Assembly: GCF_040779325.2 (NCBI RefSeq)
Contig: NZ_JBFONT020000001.1
Coordinates: forward strand, 62,001-126,000
Origin: Aestuariibius violaceus
GTDB taxonomy: Bacteria; Pseudomonadota; Alphaproteobacteria; Rhodobacterales; Rhodobacteraceae
Length of the DNA: 64,000 nt
Direction of reading: 5' to 3'
A program made the translations under genes and the position numbers. This document shows, piece by piece, positions 50,620 through 59,211 of this stretch. Below the pieces are notes generated by a model. The model did not search any database. It was not told where the DNA came from and saw nothing but the letters and a program-made list of their open reading frames with translations. Numbering within the stretch: the first letter of the stretch is position 1; every line of letters begins with the position of its first letter.

Positions 50620-52172
50620 GCTTGGCCCGCCCACAGTGCCGCGACAGCCTCTGCAATCGCCGTCTCGTCGGCCGAGGTCCAGCGTCCCGCCACCACCTGA
50701 TCCGGGCGGACAAGGTAGATCGCCTGATCCGCCTCACCGAGATACCGTGCCCGGATCTCGGGCGTGATCTCGGGTGAGATCACCGCGACGCCTATATCAG
50801 GCGCCGCACATCCAAGCGCCAACAGATGCGGCGCGCGGGCAAGCTGCGGCAGCAGCCAACCATTGCCCTCCGGCGCATCGGGGGCCACGGCCCCCGGCCG
50901 GCTCGCATCGGGCAGAGAAGGATCATCTGCCCGGTTGCCCGGATAAATGCACGGCCGGGACAGCCGCCCTGAATTCACCATCGGGCGAGCAAAGGCGGTC
51001 TTCCCTGCCAAGGCAAGCACCTCATCGCGGAACATCGCAGCAACCGGCGAGGCGGGCGTCATGAAACCGGTCGCCCGCGCCGAGTTGGCGATGTTCTCGT
51101 CCGCGGCAAAGACCCGCTCCCGATCATAGCTCTCGATCAGCCCGGGATCGCCGCCGTTCAGCACGGCCGCGAGCTTCCAGCCCAGATTGTCGACATCCTG
51201 CAGCCCGCCATTGCCCCCGCGCGCGCCGAAGGGCGACACGACATGGGCGCTGTCGCCCACAAAGATCACCCGGTCATGTACGAATCGGTCGAGACGCGCG
51301 CAGCGGAAGGTGTAGACACTGACCCAATCGAGCCGGAAGTCGGAATGCCCGACGACCTTCTCAATCCGCGGGATCACCACCTCGGGCCGCTTTTCATGTT
51401 CGGGATCAGCGTCCCAGCCAAGCTGAAGGTCAATCCGGTAGATGTTGTCGGGCTGCTTGTGGAGCAGCGCGGACTGGCCGGGGTGAAATGTCGGTTCGAA
51501 CCAGAAATGCCGCTCGGGCGTGTCGCCGCCGGGCGCGCTGTCCTTTGCCATCTCGATATCGGCGATTAGAAACCGCTCTTCAAAGGTCTGCCCTTCGAAG
51601 CTGAGCCCCAGCATGTCGCGCAACGGCGAGCGCGCGCCGTCGCAGGCCAGCACATACTCGGCCTCAAGCGCATAAGGCCCATCGGGGGTCTCGATCTCCA
51701 GCCGACCCGAGGTCTTGTCGACCCCTGTCACCCGGTTTTTGAAGCGCAGATCTACCAGTGGCTCAGCCAACGCCCGCTCGGCAAGGTATTGTTCGACGTA
51801 ATACTGCTGAAGGTTCACGAAAGCGGGGAACTGGTGCGCATCCTCTGGCAAAAGATCAAAATTGAAGACCTCCCTGTCACCGTGGAAGGTTCGCCCGACC
51901 TTCCAGGTCACCCCCTTCTCGACCGCTTGCTCCGCAATGCCGAGCCGGTCGAAAATCTCCAGAGACCGCTTCGACCAGCAAATCGCGCGCGATCCCACCG
52001 ACACCACATCGTTGTCATCGACGACAACCGACGGCACCCCGTGATTGGCGAGTTCCAGCGCCATCGCCAGGCCGACCGGCCCCGCCCCGACGATCACGAC
52101 CGGATGGCGCGGCTCGGGCGCATCAAGCCCCGGCGGCCGGCGATACGGAAACGGCGCATAATCGTAAGGCAT
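50616..52172 (-). CDS. FAD-dependent aromatic monooxygenase (MhpA-like)
   Basis: A 518-residue class A flavoprotein hydroxylase. The Rossmann fingerprint is VVIVGAGPVGLAMALEL (about 26-42), the DG motif YVLACDGARSPLRDMLG, and the second FAD motif VIFVGDSAHVVSPFGARGGN. The C-terminal thioredoxin-like region is present. It resembles 3-(3-hydroxyphenyl)propionate hydroxylase; next to hmgA it may hydroxylate a hydroxyphenylacetate-type compound to feed homogentisate, which is inference. The ATG at 52172 has GAGGGAGGG 5 bases upstream. Two AT-rich palindromes lie just upstream. Confidence 0.88.
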   Translation of the reverse strand: MPYDYAPFPYRRPPGLDAPEPRHPVVIVGAGPVGLAMALELANHGVPSVVVDDNDVVSVGSRAICWSKRSLEIFDRLGIAEQAVEKGVTWKVGRTFHGDREVFNFDLLPEDAHQFPAFVNLQQYYVEQYLAERALAEPLVDLRFKNRVTGVDKTSGRLEIETPDGPYALEAEYVLACDGARSPLRDMLGLSFEGQTFEERFLIADIEMAKDSAPGGDTPERHFWFEPTFHPGQSALLHKQPDNIYRIDLQLGWDADPEHEKRPEVVIPRIEKVVGHSDFRLDWVSVYTFRCARLDRFVHDRVIFVGDSAHVVSPFGARGGNGGLQDVDNLGWKLAAVLNGGDPGLIESYDRERVFAADENIANSARATGFMTPASPVAAMFRDEVLALAGKTAFARPMVNSGRLSRPCIYPGNRADDPSLPDASRPGAVAPDAPEGNGWLLPQLARAPHLLALGCAAPDIGVAVISPEITPEIRARYLGEADQAIYLVRPDQVVAGRWTSADETAIAEAVAALWAGQA

Positions 52173-52198
52173 CAAACCCTCCCTCATGGCCAGGTGCC

Positions 52199-52218
52199 AA
52201 AATCTTCTAGAAGATTTT
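52199..52218. promoter_or_regulatory. Perfect 20-bp palindrome (first of three)
   Basis: AAAATCTTCTAGAAGATTTT is fully symmetrical around TCTAGA and lies 27 bp upstream of the monooxygenase ATG. It shares the centre TTCTAGAA with the next palindrome, whose centre is 28 bp away. It is likely an operator, or an intergenic palindromic element. Confidence 0.65.
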
Positions 52219-52225
52219 GCTCAGG

Positions 52226-52247
52226 CAGAATTTTCTAGAAAATTCTG
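52226..52247. promoter_or_regulatory. Perfect 22-bp palindrome (second of three)
   Basis: A perfectly symmetrical 22-bp sequence with arms CAGAATTTTCT and AGAAAATTCTG. It shares the TTCTAGAA centre with the site at 52199-52218. Read as RNA it would be an 8-9-bp stem with a small loop but has no following T-run. Confidence 0.65.
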
Positions 52248-52271
52248 TCTCGTCCAAAGATGGTCAGACGC

Positions 52272-52296
52272 GAAATCTCTTCTTCGAAGAGATTTC
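52272..52296. terminator. 10-bp-stem hairpin at the end of the upstream MBL gene
   Basis: Arms GAAATCTCTT (52272-52281) and AAGAGATTTC (52287-52296) enclose CTTCG. It overlaps the last base of the stop codon of the MBL-fold gene, so it may stabilise or end that transcript, although no T-run follows. Its arm sequence resembles the two palindromes to its left. Confidence 0.45.
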
Positions 52297-53246
52297 TACT
52301 CCTGCAAAGCCTCCCACATTTCCTTGTCCCGAGCGGCGGTCCAGATCCGCGGATGATCCAGCCCCCGCGCCTCGTCATAGGCGCGCGCAACGTTGAACGG
52401 CAGGCAGTGCTCGTAGATCGCAAAATCCGAGAATTTCGGATCACAGACCTTCCGCACCTCCGCCATCGCCTCTTTCAGATCGCCGCCCTTAGCGGCGACT
52501 CGCGCCGCGGGAGCAAAGGTCGACTCTACGAAATCGCGCGTATTCTCGATCGCCGCCCAGACCATCTCTTCGCCGACCAGAGCATCCCCGCGCCCCGGCG
52601 CAATCGCCCTCGGCTCGAACGCACCGATCATGTCGAGCGTCTCACCCCAATCCGAGAAATGTCCGTCCCCGCAATAGCAGGCCGAGTGATACTCGACGAT
52701 ATCGCCCGTGAACATTACCTCTTCGTCCGGCACCCAAACCACGGCATCGCCTGCCGTATGCGCCCGGCCCAGGTGAGCGATATCCACCCGCCGGTTCCCC
52801 AGATAGATCGTCATCGCATCGGAAAACGTCGCCGTCGGCCAGGTCAGTCCCGGGATCTCCTCATGCCCCTGAAAAAGCCGTGGGAACCGGTCGAACTCGC
52901 TCTCCCAATCCTCTTGCCCGCGCTCGACGACCATCGACCGGGCCGTGTCCGACATGACGATCTGATCCGCCCCATAGGCCGAGGCGCCAAGCACACGCAC
53001 CGCGTGATAATGCGTCAGCACCAGATGACTGATCGGCTTGTCGGTGACCGACCGCACTGCCTCGATCACCTTGCGCGCCAGCCGCGGCGTCGCCTGCGCC
53101 TCGATCACCATGACGCTTTCGTCACCGACGATGACCCCCGAATTCGGATCCCCCTCCGCGGTGAAGGCATAAAGCCCCTCACCGATCTCGCTGAAACTGA
53201 TCTCCTTCTCGGCGGTATCCCCGGCCGAGGCGAATGCCTTGCTCAT
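52296..53246 (-). CDS. MBL-fold protein with altered metal motif
   Basis: A 316-residue metallo-beta-lactamase-fold protein. The usual HxHxDH reads LTHYHAVRVLG, so the Asp and third His of the first metal site are replaced by Val and Arg-Val. The later metal-site segments HLGRAHTAGDAVVWVP and FTGDIVEYHS remain. I believe this variant is shared by homologues in similar clusters, so it may be a distinct subgroup with one metal or none. ATG 53246 is used; the upstream extension overlaps the VOC gene, and the start itself overlaps its stop (ATGA). Confidence 0.85.
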   Translation of the reverse strand: MSKAFASAGDTAEKEISFSEIGEGLYAFTAEGDPNSGVIVGDESVMVIEAQATPRLARKVIEAVRSVTDKPISHLVLTHYHAVRVLGASAYGADQIVMSDTARSMVVERGQEDWESEFDRFPRLFQGHEEIPGLTWPTATFSDAMTIYLGNRRVDIAHLGRAHTAGDAVVWVPDEEVMFTGDIVEYHSACYCGDGHFSDWGETLDMIGAFEPRAIAPGRGDALVGEEMVWAAIENTRDFVESTFAPAARVAAKGGDLKEAMAEVRKVCDPKFSDFAIYEHCLPFNVARAYDEARGLDHPRIWTAARDKEMWEALQE

Positions 53247-53590
53247 CTCTCCTCCAGTATCTCGATCCGATTGCCCGACGGATCGGCGGTAAAGAAGCGC
53301 CGCAGCCCCGGGATCGCATCGTCCCAATCGACCGGATACGCCTCCAAGCGCTCTGCCAACGCCTCAATATCGGCAATCGCAAAAGCCGGATGCGCCTTCA
53401 AGGCGGGCCGATGTAGGTCTTCCACGCCCAGATGCACCCGTACATCGCCGTGCCGCACCCAAAGCCCGCCGCGCGCCGCCAAAGCCTGCGGCTTCGCCTC
53501 CTCCTCGAACCCAAGGCAGCCAACCCAGAACGCCCGATGCGCATCCTCCGAGCCCGCCTCGATCGCCAACTGAACGTGGTCAAGCCTCAT
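53243..53590 (-). CDS. VOC family protein
   Basis: A 115-residue vicinal-oxygen-chelate protein: MRLDHVQLAIEAGSEDAHRA at the start, VRHGDVRVHLGVEDL in the middle and FFTADPSGNRIEILEE at the end. The positions of His and Glu fit a divalent metal site. It is coupled on both sides (ATGA overlaps) in the hmg cluster, so it may be an isomerase or accessory dioxygenase-like enzyme of the same pathway. Confidence 0.85.
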   Translation of the reverse strand: MRLDHVQLAIEAGSEDAHRAFWVGCLGFEEEAKPQALAARGGLWVRHGDVRVHLGVEDLHRPALKAHPAFAIADIEALAERLEAYPVDWDDAIPGLRRFFTADPSGNRIEILEER

Positions 53591-54543
53591 GCAGGCACCA
53601 CGCCCTGATCGATATCTCCGAAGACCGACCGGCCGCCGTCATCTTCCATCCAGATCCGCACCCGATCGCCGCCCTTGAGAAAGGGTGTTGCCGCCGCTCC
53701 GCGTTCGATCGTCTCGACCATCCGCTGCTCAGCGATGCAGGAATATCCCGCACCGCCTTCGGCCACCGGTTTGCCCGGCCCGCCATTGAGCTTGTTCGAC
53801 ACCGTCCCCGACCCGATGATCGTTCCGGCCGGCAGGTCCCGCGTCTTCGCTGCATGGGCAATCAGTTCCGGAAAGCCAAAGGTCATGTCGGCGCCCGCCT
53901 CGGCCCGCCCGAACGCCTCATCGTTAAGGTTAACGCATACCCGGCCCGACAGCCGGCCCTCTGCCCATCCCGGCAGGGCATCCGGCGTTACTGCGATAGG
54001 CGAGAATGCGGATGGCGGCTTCGACTGCACAAAGCCAAACCCTTTCGACAGCTCATCCGGGATCAGCGCCCGTAAGGAGACATCGTTCAAAAGCATCACC
54101 AGCCGCACCGCTTCCCCGGCCCGCGCGACCGACACGCCGCGCGGCACGAAACCCGTCACCACAGCGACCTCCGCCTCGAAATCCGTTCCCCAGTCTGGAT
54201 CGGTCGCGATCGGCGCCGTCGCCGACAGACACGGCGCGGAACAGCCCTGATACATCAGGGGATCCGTCCAGAACCGCTCCGGCATCTCCGCCCCCCGCGC
54301 GCGCCGCACCAGCTCCACATGGTTCACATAGGCCGACCCGTCGAGGAACTGCACCGCCCGCGGCAACGGCGCCAGAGCCTCCGCGATATCAAACGGTGCC
54401 GCAGGCTCCGGCCACTCGACCTCGTCCCACCGGTCGAGCACCTGCTGCATCGACATCCCCAGCCGGGCGCAGGACGACAGATCGTCGGACACGACCACAG
54501 CCGTGCCGTCCGGCGTTCCGTTATCAATCGTGGCGAGCTTCAT
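53587..54543 (-). CDS. Fumarylacetoacetate hydrolase family protein of hmg cluster
   Basis: A 318-residue FAH-fold enzyme. Motifs GTDFEAEVAVVTGFVPRG, LLNDVSLRALIP, and GTIIGSGTVSNKLNG mark the catalytic metal site. It is shorter than the canonical FahA, but its position after hmgA suggests it performs the last step, splitting fumarylacetoacetate or maleylacetoacetate. No maleylacetoacetate isomerase gene is present in the window. Overlapping start and stop on both sides. Confidence 0.87.
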   Translation of the reverse strand: MKLATIDNGTPDGTAVVVSDDLSSCARLGMSMQQVLDRWDEVEWPEPAAPFDIAEALAPLPRAVQFLDGSAYVNHVELVRRARGAEMPERFWTDPLMYQGCSAPCLSATAPIATDPDWGTDFEAEVAVVTGFVPRGVSVARAGEAVRLVMLLNDVSLRALIPDELSKGFGFVQSKPPSAFSPIAVTPDALPGWAEGRLSGRVCVNLNDEAFGRAEAGADMTFGFPELIAHAAKTRDLPAGTIIGSGTVSNKLNGGPGKPVAEGGAGYSCIAEQRMVETIERGAAATPFLKGGDRVRIWMEDDGGRSVFGDIDQGVVPA

Positions 54544-55400
54544 GCCGCGCGCTCCAAAGTCAGTCCGTCATACCCCACCAGAACGGGCCCACCTGGCCAG
54601 GCCGCACCGGCGGCCGCTTCCCAAACGTCCCGTCCGTAGCCCGGCAGATCGCACGGCACCAGATGGTTGAGCACAAGCTGACCCACCCCGGCCTCCTGCA
54701 CAATCCGGATCGCATCTTCAAGTGGCGTGTGGCTGGCAAGCAGATGTGCCTTCAGCCGCTCCGCGTTGCCGACCCGTGCGCAGAGCGCATCGACCCCGGC
54801 CATCAGCATTGCCTCATGCACCAGCAGATCGGCCCCCGTCGCGAACGCCGCCAGGGGCGGGAAATAGGCCGTGTCGGCCCCGAAGACGATCGACCATCCC
54901 GGCACCTCCAGCCGCAGCGCGAAGCACTCCGTCACCGGCGGATGGGCGACCCGCAGCGCCGATGCCTTGACGCCATCCAGCGCCAGCGGCCCTTCGGAAA
55001 ACTCCCGCACCCGCACCATCTCCCCCAAAGGCGGCCGTCCCTCATCCGCAACCCGTAGACCCATGTCGAACGCCATTGAGGCACAGAAGCCGTCCCAGTA
55101 GGCCGCACTCCCGACCGGCCCCCAAACCTCAACCTCGTGCGACAACCCCGCCGTCCAGGCAGTATGGATCAGCGGCCCAAGCTCCAGCACGTGATCGGAA
55201 TGTAGATGCGTGATCAGCACAGTCCGCAGATCCCGCAGCTCCAGCCCCGCCTCCACCAGCCCGCGGGTTACCCCCAGCCCGCAATCGATGACGAAAGGCC
55301 GACCGTCCATCACCAGAAGATGCGAGGTGGGATTCGGCCCGCCCGCACGGATCGCCGGGCCGCCCTTCGTGCCCAGCAAGACCAGACGGTCGCTCAGCAC
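54540..55400 (-). CDS. MBL-fold metallo-hydrolase (RNase Z-like)
   Basis: A 286-residue MBL protein with an intact LITHLHSDHVLELGPL (HxHxDH), GADTAYFPPLAAF and HEAMLMAGVD motifs. The layout resembles the RNase Z/arylsulfatase-like subgroup. The GTG start at 55400 has GAGGG 8 bases upstream. It lies between hmgA (42-bp gap with a dispersed motif) and the FAH gene, overlapped by ATGA. It may hydrolyse a lactone or thioester in the aromatic pathway, an inference from context. Confidence 0.85.
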   Translation of the reverse strand: MLSDRLVLLGTKGGPAIRAGGPNPTSHLLVMDGRPFVIDCGLGVTRGLVEAGLELRDLRTVLITHLHSDHVLELGPLIHTAWTAGLSHEVEVWGPVGSAAYWDGFCASMAFDMGLRVADEGRPPLGEMVRVREFSEGPLALDGVKASALRVAHPPVTECFALRLEVPGWSIVFGADTAYFPPLAAFATGADLLVHEAMLMAGVDALCARVGNAERLKAHLLASHTPLEDAIRIVQEAGVGQLVLNHLVPCDLPGYGRDVWEAAAGAAWPGGPVLVGYDGLTLERAA

Positions 55401-55409
55401 AAATGAGCC

Positions 55410-55436
55410 CTCTTCATCTGGCCAAAAATACTCAAG
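55410..55436. repeat. Dispersed intergenic motif, copy
   Basis: CTCTTCATCTGGCCAAAAAT followed by ACTCAAG resembles the motif at 37334-37360 and, less well, 671-701. It lies between hmgA and the MBL gene, inside a likely operon. Confidence 0.4.
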
Positions 55437-55442
55437 ATCCCG

Positions 55443-56798
55443 TCACTTCAGCCCGGGCGTCCCGTCGAACTTCTTCTCCAGCCCGTCCCAGCATTCGACG
55501 TAATCGTCCTGCAGCGGGGCCTCCTCGGCGGCGAACCGCGTCAGATGCTGCGGAAACCGCGTCTCGAACATGAAGGATATCGTGTCTTCCAGCTTGGACG
55601 GCGCCAGCTTCGCATTCGACGCCCTCTCGAAGGCCGGACCATCCGGCCCGTGCGGCAGCATCATGTTATGAAGAGAGATCCCCCCCGGCACGAACCCCTC
55701 TGGCTTGGCGTCGTAGATCCCGTGGATGTTGCCCATCAGCTCGGACATGATGTTCTTGTGATACCAGGGCGGGCGGAAGGTGTGCTCGGCCACGTTCCAG
55801 CGGTCGCGGAACAGCACGAAATCGATATTCGCGGTGCCTTCCACGCCCGATGGCGCTGTCAGCACCGTAAAGATCGACGGGTCCGGGTGGTCGAACAGGA
55901 TGGCGCCCACCGGCGAGAACGTGCGCAGGTCGTACTTGCACGGCGCATAGTTCCCGTGCCACGCGACGACGTCCAAAGGCGAATGGCCGATCTCGGTCAC
56001 ATGGAACTGCCCGCACCACTTGATGGTGATCCGGCTGGGCACCTCCCGGTCCTCGAAGGCCGCGACCGGCGCCTTGAAGTCGCGCGGATTGGCCAGGCAA
56101 TTCGCGCCGATCGGCCCGCGGTTGGGCAGGTCGAACTTGGCCCCATAATTCTCGCAGACGAAGCCGCGCGCGGGCCCCTCCAGAACTTCGACACGGAACA
56201 CCATGCCGCGCGGCAGGATCGCGATCTCCTGCGGCTCGGCATCCATGACGCCCATCTCTGTGTGGAACCGCAGCCGCCCGGCCTGGGGAACGACCAGCAG
56301 CTCGCTGTCGGCGGAATAAAAGTAATCGTCCTCCATCGACGCGGTCGCAAGGTACACATGCGCGGCCATGCCGACCTGCGTGTTCACATCGCCCGCTGTC
56401 GTCATCGTCCGCATACCGGTCACGAAGGTCAGCGCCTCGTCCGGGACCGGGATCGGATCCCATCGGTACTGACCCAGCGAAATCACGTCATCCACCACAT
56501 GCGGCGCCGTCTTCCAGCCCGGCACCTCTGTCTTCACCCAGCGCGACTGATGCCGCACCGACGGGCGGATCCGGTAGCACCACGTCCGCTCGTTCTGGCC
56601 ACGCGGCGCGGTAAAGGGCGTTCCCGACAATTGCTCGGCATAGAGCCCGTAATTGCACTTCTGCGGCGAATTCTGACCCTGCGGCAGCGCATCGGGCAGC
56701 GCCTCCGTCTCGAAATCGTTGCCGAAACCCGGCATGTAGCCGCGCGGCGCGCCGGTCCGTGCGCTATCGCTGACCTGCGGTTGGGTCTGAACATTCAT
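55443..56798 (-). CDS. hmgA: Homogentisate 1,2-dioxygenase
   Basis: A 451-residue Fe(II) ring-cleavage dioxygenase converting homogentisate to maleylacetoacetate. GYMPGFGNDFETEALPDALP at the start, VVAWHGNYAPCKYDL, RPPWYHKNIMSELMG and LHNMMLPHGPD carry the conserved His/Glu ligands. The ATG at 56798 has GGGAGGA 8 bases upstream; the frame to 56864 is not used. It is the first gene of a six- or seven-gene catabolic unit running left to 50419, divergent from the transglycosylase gene. Confidence 0.95.
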   Translation of the reverse strand: MNVQTQPQVSDSARTGAPRGYMPGFGNDFETEALPDALPQGQNSPQKCNYGLYAEQLSGTPFTAPRGQNERTWCYRIRPSVRHQSRWVKTEVPGWKTAPHVVDDVISLGQYRWDPIPVPDEALTFVTGMRTMTTAGDVNTQVGMAAHVYLATASMEDDYFYSADSELLVVPQAGRLRFHTEMGVMDAEPQEIAILPRGMVFRVEVLEGPARGFVCENYGAKFDLPNRGPIGANCLANPRDFKAPVAAFEDREVPSRITIKWCGQFHVTEIGHSPLDVVAWHGNYAPCKYDLRTFSPVGAILFDHPDPSIFTVLTAPSGVEGTANIDFVLFRDRWNVAEHTFRPPWYHKNIMSELMGNIHGIYDAKPEGFVPGGISLHNMMLPHGPDGPAFERASNAKLAPSKLEDTISFMFETRFPQHLTRFAAEEAPLQDDYVECWDGLEKKFDGTPGLK

Positions 56799-56902
56799 CG
56801 GACGATCCTCCCGCGCCCAAGGATAAGCGCTGGAAAAAAGGCCGCAAGGGGCGATCTGGCCCATCAGATCGCTTCCCCGAACGGCCCAATCGCGTTAGAA
56901 TC

Positions 56903-58285
56903 ATGACCATGAGGTATAAAGAGCAGTTTCCCCGCGCGCTTCGGCGTGCCCTTTGCGCGATTGCGGCAATGACCGTCGCCGCGCCGGTGCAGGCGACAGG
57001 GCCCGCATCCTCCCTCCGGCCCGAAATGCGGCCGGCGGTTATGGCCAAAAGCGCCGCGCCCGTGGGTGCTGTTCTACGGCCACAGCTCAGACCAAGCCCG
57101 GCCCCGGCCGTCGCCCGACCAGAAGACCAACAGGAGGCGGCGGTGATGAACGTGCAGGCCACGTCGAACGAAGGCTTCAACCGCTGGATCGACGGGTTCC
57201 GCGCCCGCGCTCGGGCGCAAGGCATCTCTGACGCGACCTTCGATGCCGCCTTCCGCAACGTGCGCTACAACGCCGACGTGATCCAGCGCGACCGCAACCA
57301 GTCGGAGTTTACCAAGACGCTCTGGGACTATCTGGACAGCGCCGTCTCCGACACGCGCATCCGCAACGGACGCGCGGCGCTCGAACGCCACGGTCCCGTC
57401 CTCGACCGGATCGAGGCGGAATACGGCGTCGAGAAAGAGGTCGTCGCCGCCGTCTGGGGGCTGGAAAGCGCCTATGGCGCGGTCCGCGGGGACACGCCGA
57501 TCATCGGCGCGATGGCGACGCTTGCCTATGACGGGCGGCGGGGCGCGTTCTTCGAGGAACAGCTGATCGCCGCACTCAAGATCCTGCAAAGCGGCGACAC
57601 GACAGCCGACCGGATGACAGGCAGTTGGGCCGGCGCGATGGGGCATACGCAATTCATGCCGACCTCCTATCTCTCCTACGCGGTCGACTTCACCGGCGAC
57701 GGACGGCGAGACATCTGGTCGGACGATCCGACCGACGCGCTCGCCTCCACCGCGGCCTATCTGAAGAATTTCGGCTGGATCTCGGGCCAACCCTGGGGGG
57801 TCGAAGTGCGGTTGCCCAACGGCTTCGACTACACCCAGGCCAACCGGTCGATCACCAAGATGCCGTCCGACTGGGCGCGCCTCGGGATCACTGGCATCGA
57901 CGGCCAACCGGTGCGCGATCACGGCAGCGCGTCGATCCTTCTGCCCGCAGGCGCCGAAGGTGCGGCCTTCATGATCTTCAAGAATTTCTCTGTCATCGAG
58001 CGCTACAACACCGCCGACGCCTACGTCATCGGCGTCGGCCACCTCAGCGACCGGATCGCGGGCGCCGGTCCCATCCGCTTCGGCTGGCCGCGCAACGACC
58101 GGGCGCTTCGTTATACCGAACGGAAGGAGCTGCAGGAGCGGCTGACGAATGCCGGCTTCTCGACCCAGGGTATCGATGGCCGGATCGGGCCGAAAACGAT
58201 CGATGCGATCCGATCCTTCCAGCGCTCGAACGGGCTGACGCCGGACGGCTACGCCTCGATCTCGCTGCTGGAACGGCTGCGCTAA
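56903..58285 (+). CDS. Lytic murein transglycosylase (MltB-type) with PG-binding domain
   Basis: A 460-residue exported enzyme. The signal peptide ends near VAAPVQA (about residue 30). The SLT_2 catalytic domain (about 80-370) has the Glu in VWGLESAYGAVRGDTP and GHTQFMPTSYL; a peptidoglycan-binding repeat closes the protein (FSTQGIDGRIGPKTIDAIRS, about 415-460). It cleaves the glycan strand to anhydromuropeptides during wall turnover. ATG 56903 is used; a second ATG follows two codons later. Confidence 0.92.
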   Translation: MTMRYKEQFPRALRRALCAIAAMTVAAPVQATGPASSLRPEMRPAVMAKSAAPVGAVLRPQLRPSPAPAVARPEDQQEAAVMNVQATSNEGFNRWIDGFRARARAQGISDATFDAAFRNVRYNADVIQRDRNQSEFTKTLWDYLDSAVSDTRIRNGRAALERHGPVLDRIEAEYGVEKEVVAAVWGLESAYGAVRGDTPIIGAMATLAYDGRRGAFFEEQLIAALKILQSGDTTADRMTGSWAGAMGHTQFMPTSYLSYAVDFTGDGRRDIWSDDPTDALASTAAYLKNFGWISGQPWGVEVRLPNGFDYTQANRSITKMPSDWARLGITGIDGQPVRDHGSASILLPAGAEGAAFMIFKNFSVIERYNTADAYVIGVGHLSDRIAGAGPIRFGWPRNDRALRYTERKELQERLTNAGFSTQGIDGRIGPKTIDAIRSFQRSNGLTPDGYASISLLERLR

Positions 58286-58290
58286 GGTCT

Positions 58291-58312
58291 CCGCCGCCGG
58301 TCTCGGCGGCGG
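58291..58312. terminator. GC-rich hairpin between convergent genes
   Basis: CCGCCGCC (58291-58298) and GGCGGCGG (58305-58312) form an 8-bp stem with loop GGTCTC, placed in the 33-bp space between the convergent transglycosylase and methyltransferase genes. It has no T-run, so termination would be weak or factor-assisted, but it could serve both directions. Confidence 0.5.
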
Positions 58313-58318
58313 GCCACC

Positions 58319-59173
58319 CTACGCTCGGGCAAGGCGCATCATCAGATAGCGGTTATACTCCGCAAAGGTCTCGCGATTGCGTGTCTGTTCCATCAGGCGC
58401 TGCTTCAGACGGCCGCGGCTGCGTTCCGACAGCACGAGGCGCAGCAGGCGCTGGATCGCCCAGCGCCTGGCCGGACGCTTTTCCTGAAGCTCCGCGTCGA
58501 TCCGCGTCAGCGCGTCGCCGATCACGTTGAAAAGCGCCTGTTCGATTTCGACCGAGGGGGCAGCAGCCTCGGTCACGTCATGCTCTTCCTCGACTGTCAG
58601 GGGCAGGCCCTCCAGCGTCTCGCGAAACGCACCCAGCCGGTGACCGCCGCCCACCTTGGCGCGCATCTTGTCGACGCTATACGCCTCGCTCCGAAAGCAA
58701 TCGGCGAGGAGGATGTGCCCATCCTCGGCCAGCAGCGTCAGGCACTTCGCCAGCCCCTTGGCAAGCGGGATGTACTGAAAACTCTCCGAAAAAAGGCACA
58801 GATCGTAAGGCCCGGTGAGAGCTGCGTCTTCGAAGCGCGCCTCATAGACGGTCGCTTCGGGCGCATTGGTACGGCACCGCTCCGCCAGAAGCGGCGAGGG
58901 AACGACGATATCGATGTTATGGCCCAGCGCGATCAGCCGCTTGGCCGTTTCTCCTGCCCCGCCGCCGATATCGAGGATCCGGAAGGACCCTTTGGGCAGC
59001 ATCGACAACAGCCGCTCGGAATAGGCCACTTGGGCCGCGCCCAGATTGGCGGCGCACACATCCAGACCATCCCAAAGGCCGTAATGCATGTCTTCCCGGC
59101 CGGTCAGCCAATGGATAAGACCAAGACCCGCATCGAGGCCCACGGCCTGGGTATTCAGTTTTTTCCGCGCCAT
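58319..59173 (-). CDS. Class I SAM-dependent methyltransferase
   Basis: A 284-residue methyltransferase: motif I ILDIGGGAGETAKRL (about 66-80), motif post-I and II in YDLCLFSESFQYIPLA, motif III HILLADCFRSEAY. The region after 200 is helical and basic. The core looks like small-molecule or quinone-type methyltransferases (GLWDGLDVCAANLGAAQ near the N-terminus), but the substrate is not readable. Its stop is 33 bp from the convergent transglycosylase stop. Confidence 0.85.
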   Translation of the reverse strand: MARKKLNTQAVGLDAGLGLIHWLTGREDMHYGLWDGLDVCAANLGAAQVAYSERLLSMLPKGSFRILDIGGGAGETAKRLIALGHNIDIVVPSPLLAERCRTNAPEATVYEARFEDAALTGPYDLCLFSESFQYIPLAKGLAKCLTLLAEDGHILLADCFRSEAYSVDKMRAKVGGGHRLGAFRETLEGLPLTVEEEHDVTEAAAPSVEIEQALFNVIGDALTRIDAELQEKRPARRWAIQRLLRLVLSERSRGRLKQRLMEQTRNRETFAEYNRYLMMRLARA

Positions 59174-59211
59174 CCGCGTCGCCTAACGCAGGAGCCGGGT
59201 GGAGGGAAGGG

